Below are positions 13,386 through 14,050 of a stretch of DNA of 14,050 nucleotides, one piece after another. Every line of letters begins with the position of its first letter. Positions within the stretch are counted from its first letter, which is position 1. The position numbers and the translations under genes are program-made. The DNA is from Acidimicrobiia bacterium (GTDB lineage: Bacteria > Actinomycetota > Acidimicrobiia > Acidimicrobiales > Ilumatobacteraceae). The notes below the pieces were generated by a model. That model searched no databases. It was not told the DNA's origin and worked only from the letters and a program-made list of their open reading frames with translations. The stretch spans positions 1-14,050 of the forward strand of contig JAUHYJ010000024.1 of assembly GCA_030425785.1 (NCBI GenBank), read 5' to 3'.

Positions 13386-14006
13386 ATGAGATCGGCGAAC
13401 GCCCGGCCGGTGGTCGCGCTCGCGACCGTGGTGCTGCTGTCCTCGTCGGGGTGCGGCGACCAGAACGCGGCCGACGAGGTTCCGGTCTCGAGCTCGACGC
13501 CAGTGTCGATGGCGGCACCGCTCGACTCCCGACCGCTCGACCTGACCGGGGTGCCGGAGGCGAGCGTGCCGATGGTGATCGCGGAGCGTCTCGCGAACGT
13601 CTCCGCCGCGGTCGGCGCCGACGTCGGACGTGATGTGTTCGCCGGTGGACGCTTCGACGACGCGGCGACGGCCGACGTGACCCTGACCCTGTTCGGGACC
13701 GACGCCGGCGTCATCGATCGGTCGCTCGACCGCCACGCCGGTGATGTGCGCGACCGCGTCAGTGTCGTCGAGACGCAGTACGCCGCGATCGAGATCGAAC
13801 GGTTCGCTGCGGAGGCGCAACGGCGGCTCGACGCGGCGGGCATCGAGGGATCGGCGGGCGTGCGGTGGGGGCTCGACGCCGTCGACCTCACGCTGTACCA
13901 CGCGGACGGTCAAGCGGACCCGGTGCTCGAGGCCCGCGCCGACGACGCGATCGGTGACATCCCGGTCGTCGTGACCTTCTCCCGGCCGCCCACGCCCGCC
14001 GGCTGA
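13386..14006 (+). CDS. Predicted secreted lipoprotein of unknown function
   Basis: A 206-residue protein with a lipoprotein-like N terminus: positive residues R2 and R7, hydrophobic 8-18, then SSSGC with C23 as the likely lipid-bearing cysteine (the -3 position is Ser, so the lipobox is weaker than usual). A Ser/Asp-rich linker follows to about residue 60. From about 60 on it alternates helices and strands, with two similar blocks: a strand (VTLTLFGTD) followed by helix, VVETQYAAIEIERFAAEAQRR, then a second strand (AVDLTLYHAD), a helix and IPVVVTFSRP. I do not recognise the family. The alternation resembles small alpha/beta repeats found in some secreted actinobacterial proteins, a loose comparison only. 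ATG 13386 is taken because the signal begins there; GTG 13410 is an alternative. It sits 62 bases after zwf; the gap holds a weak hairpin (GAACC 13352-13356 with GGTTC 13365-13369). Confidence 0.72.
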   Translation: MRSANARPVVALATVVLLSSSGCGDQNAADEVPVSSSTPVSMAAPLDSRPLDLTGVPEASVPMVIAERLANVSAAVGADVGRDVFAGGRFDDAATADVTLTLFGTDAGVIDRSLDRHAGDVRDRVSVVETQYAAIEIERFAAEAQRRLDAAGIEGSAGVRWGLDAVDLTLYHADGQADPVLEARADDAIGDIPVVVTFSRPPTPAG

Positions 14007-14024
14007 CGCCGACGGATCCGGCGT
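14006..14024 (+). terminator. Possible hairpin after the lipoprotein gene
   Basis: ACGCCG (14006-14011) pairs with CGGCGT (14019-14024) around a seven-base loop, starting at the last base of the stop codon. There is no following T-run. U-less terminators are reported in high-GC bacteria, but chance is a fair alternative. The last 26 bases of the window show nothing more. Confidence 0.3.
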
Positions 14025-14050
14025 GGCACTGTCAGGCGGCACACGACGTA

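Noticed and set aside
1..14050. Search for CRISPR arrays, insertion sequences, prophage, tRNA or toxin-antitoxin genes
   Set aside because: No regularly spaced repeats, transposase motifs, terminal inverted repeats, tRNA-like cloverleaf or small toxin pairs were recognised by eye on either strand.

Overview
The window is very GC-rich, densely coded bacterial chromosome with an ordinary housekeeping and transport layout. The composition, many GTG starts, a mycothiol-type maleylpyruvate isomerase family protein, promoters placed directly on start codons, and a gnd-zwf pair all suggest a high-GC actinobacterium. A member of Acidimicrobiia (Ilumatobacter-like) is a guess from style, not proven. 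I see no mobile element, CRISPR array, tRNA, rRNA or phage gene.

Left part (1-2970): the 5' end of a short-chain dehydrogenase on the minus strand faces away from a cation diffusion facilitator, with only 16 bp between start codons. An EamA/DMT-family exporter and a SurE nucleotidase follow on the plus strand.

Middle (2985-7137): a complete thiamine salvage unit. A -10 box leads into a TPP riboswitch whose 3' end is also the ribosome binding site of thiamine pyrophosphokinase (thiN). thiB (lipoprotein receptor), thiP (fused two-domain permease) and thiQ (ATPase) follow with overlaps or gaps of a few bases. Imported thiamine is pyrophosphorylated to TPP, which should shut the operon through the riboswitch.

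Region 7165-10835 is a string of small independent genes. They are a DUF1801 protein, an ArsR regulator coupled to an AHSA1/SRPBCC protein behind a perfect 32-bp palindrome, an APC permease (minus), a GNAT acetyltransferase, and a mycothiol-dependent maleylpyruvate isomerase-like protein (minus). Several start exactly six or seven bases after a -10-like hexamer, which predicts leaderless mRNAs.

Right part (10860-14050): the oxidative pentose phosphate genes gnd and zwf overlap by ATGA. A possible 12-codon leaderless upstream ORF overlaps the gnd start. A predicted lipoprotein of unknown function and a weak hairpin close the window.

I found no clearly new multi-gene system. The most unusual signals are regulatory: the shared divergent promoter at 133-148, the palindrome at 7560-7591, the riboswitch that merges with its own ribosome binding site, and the upstream ORF of gnd.
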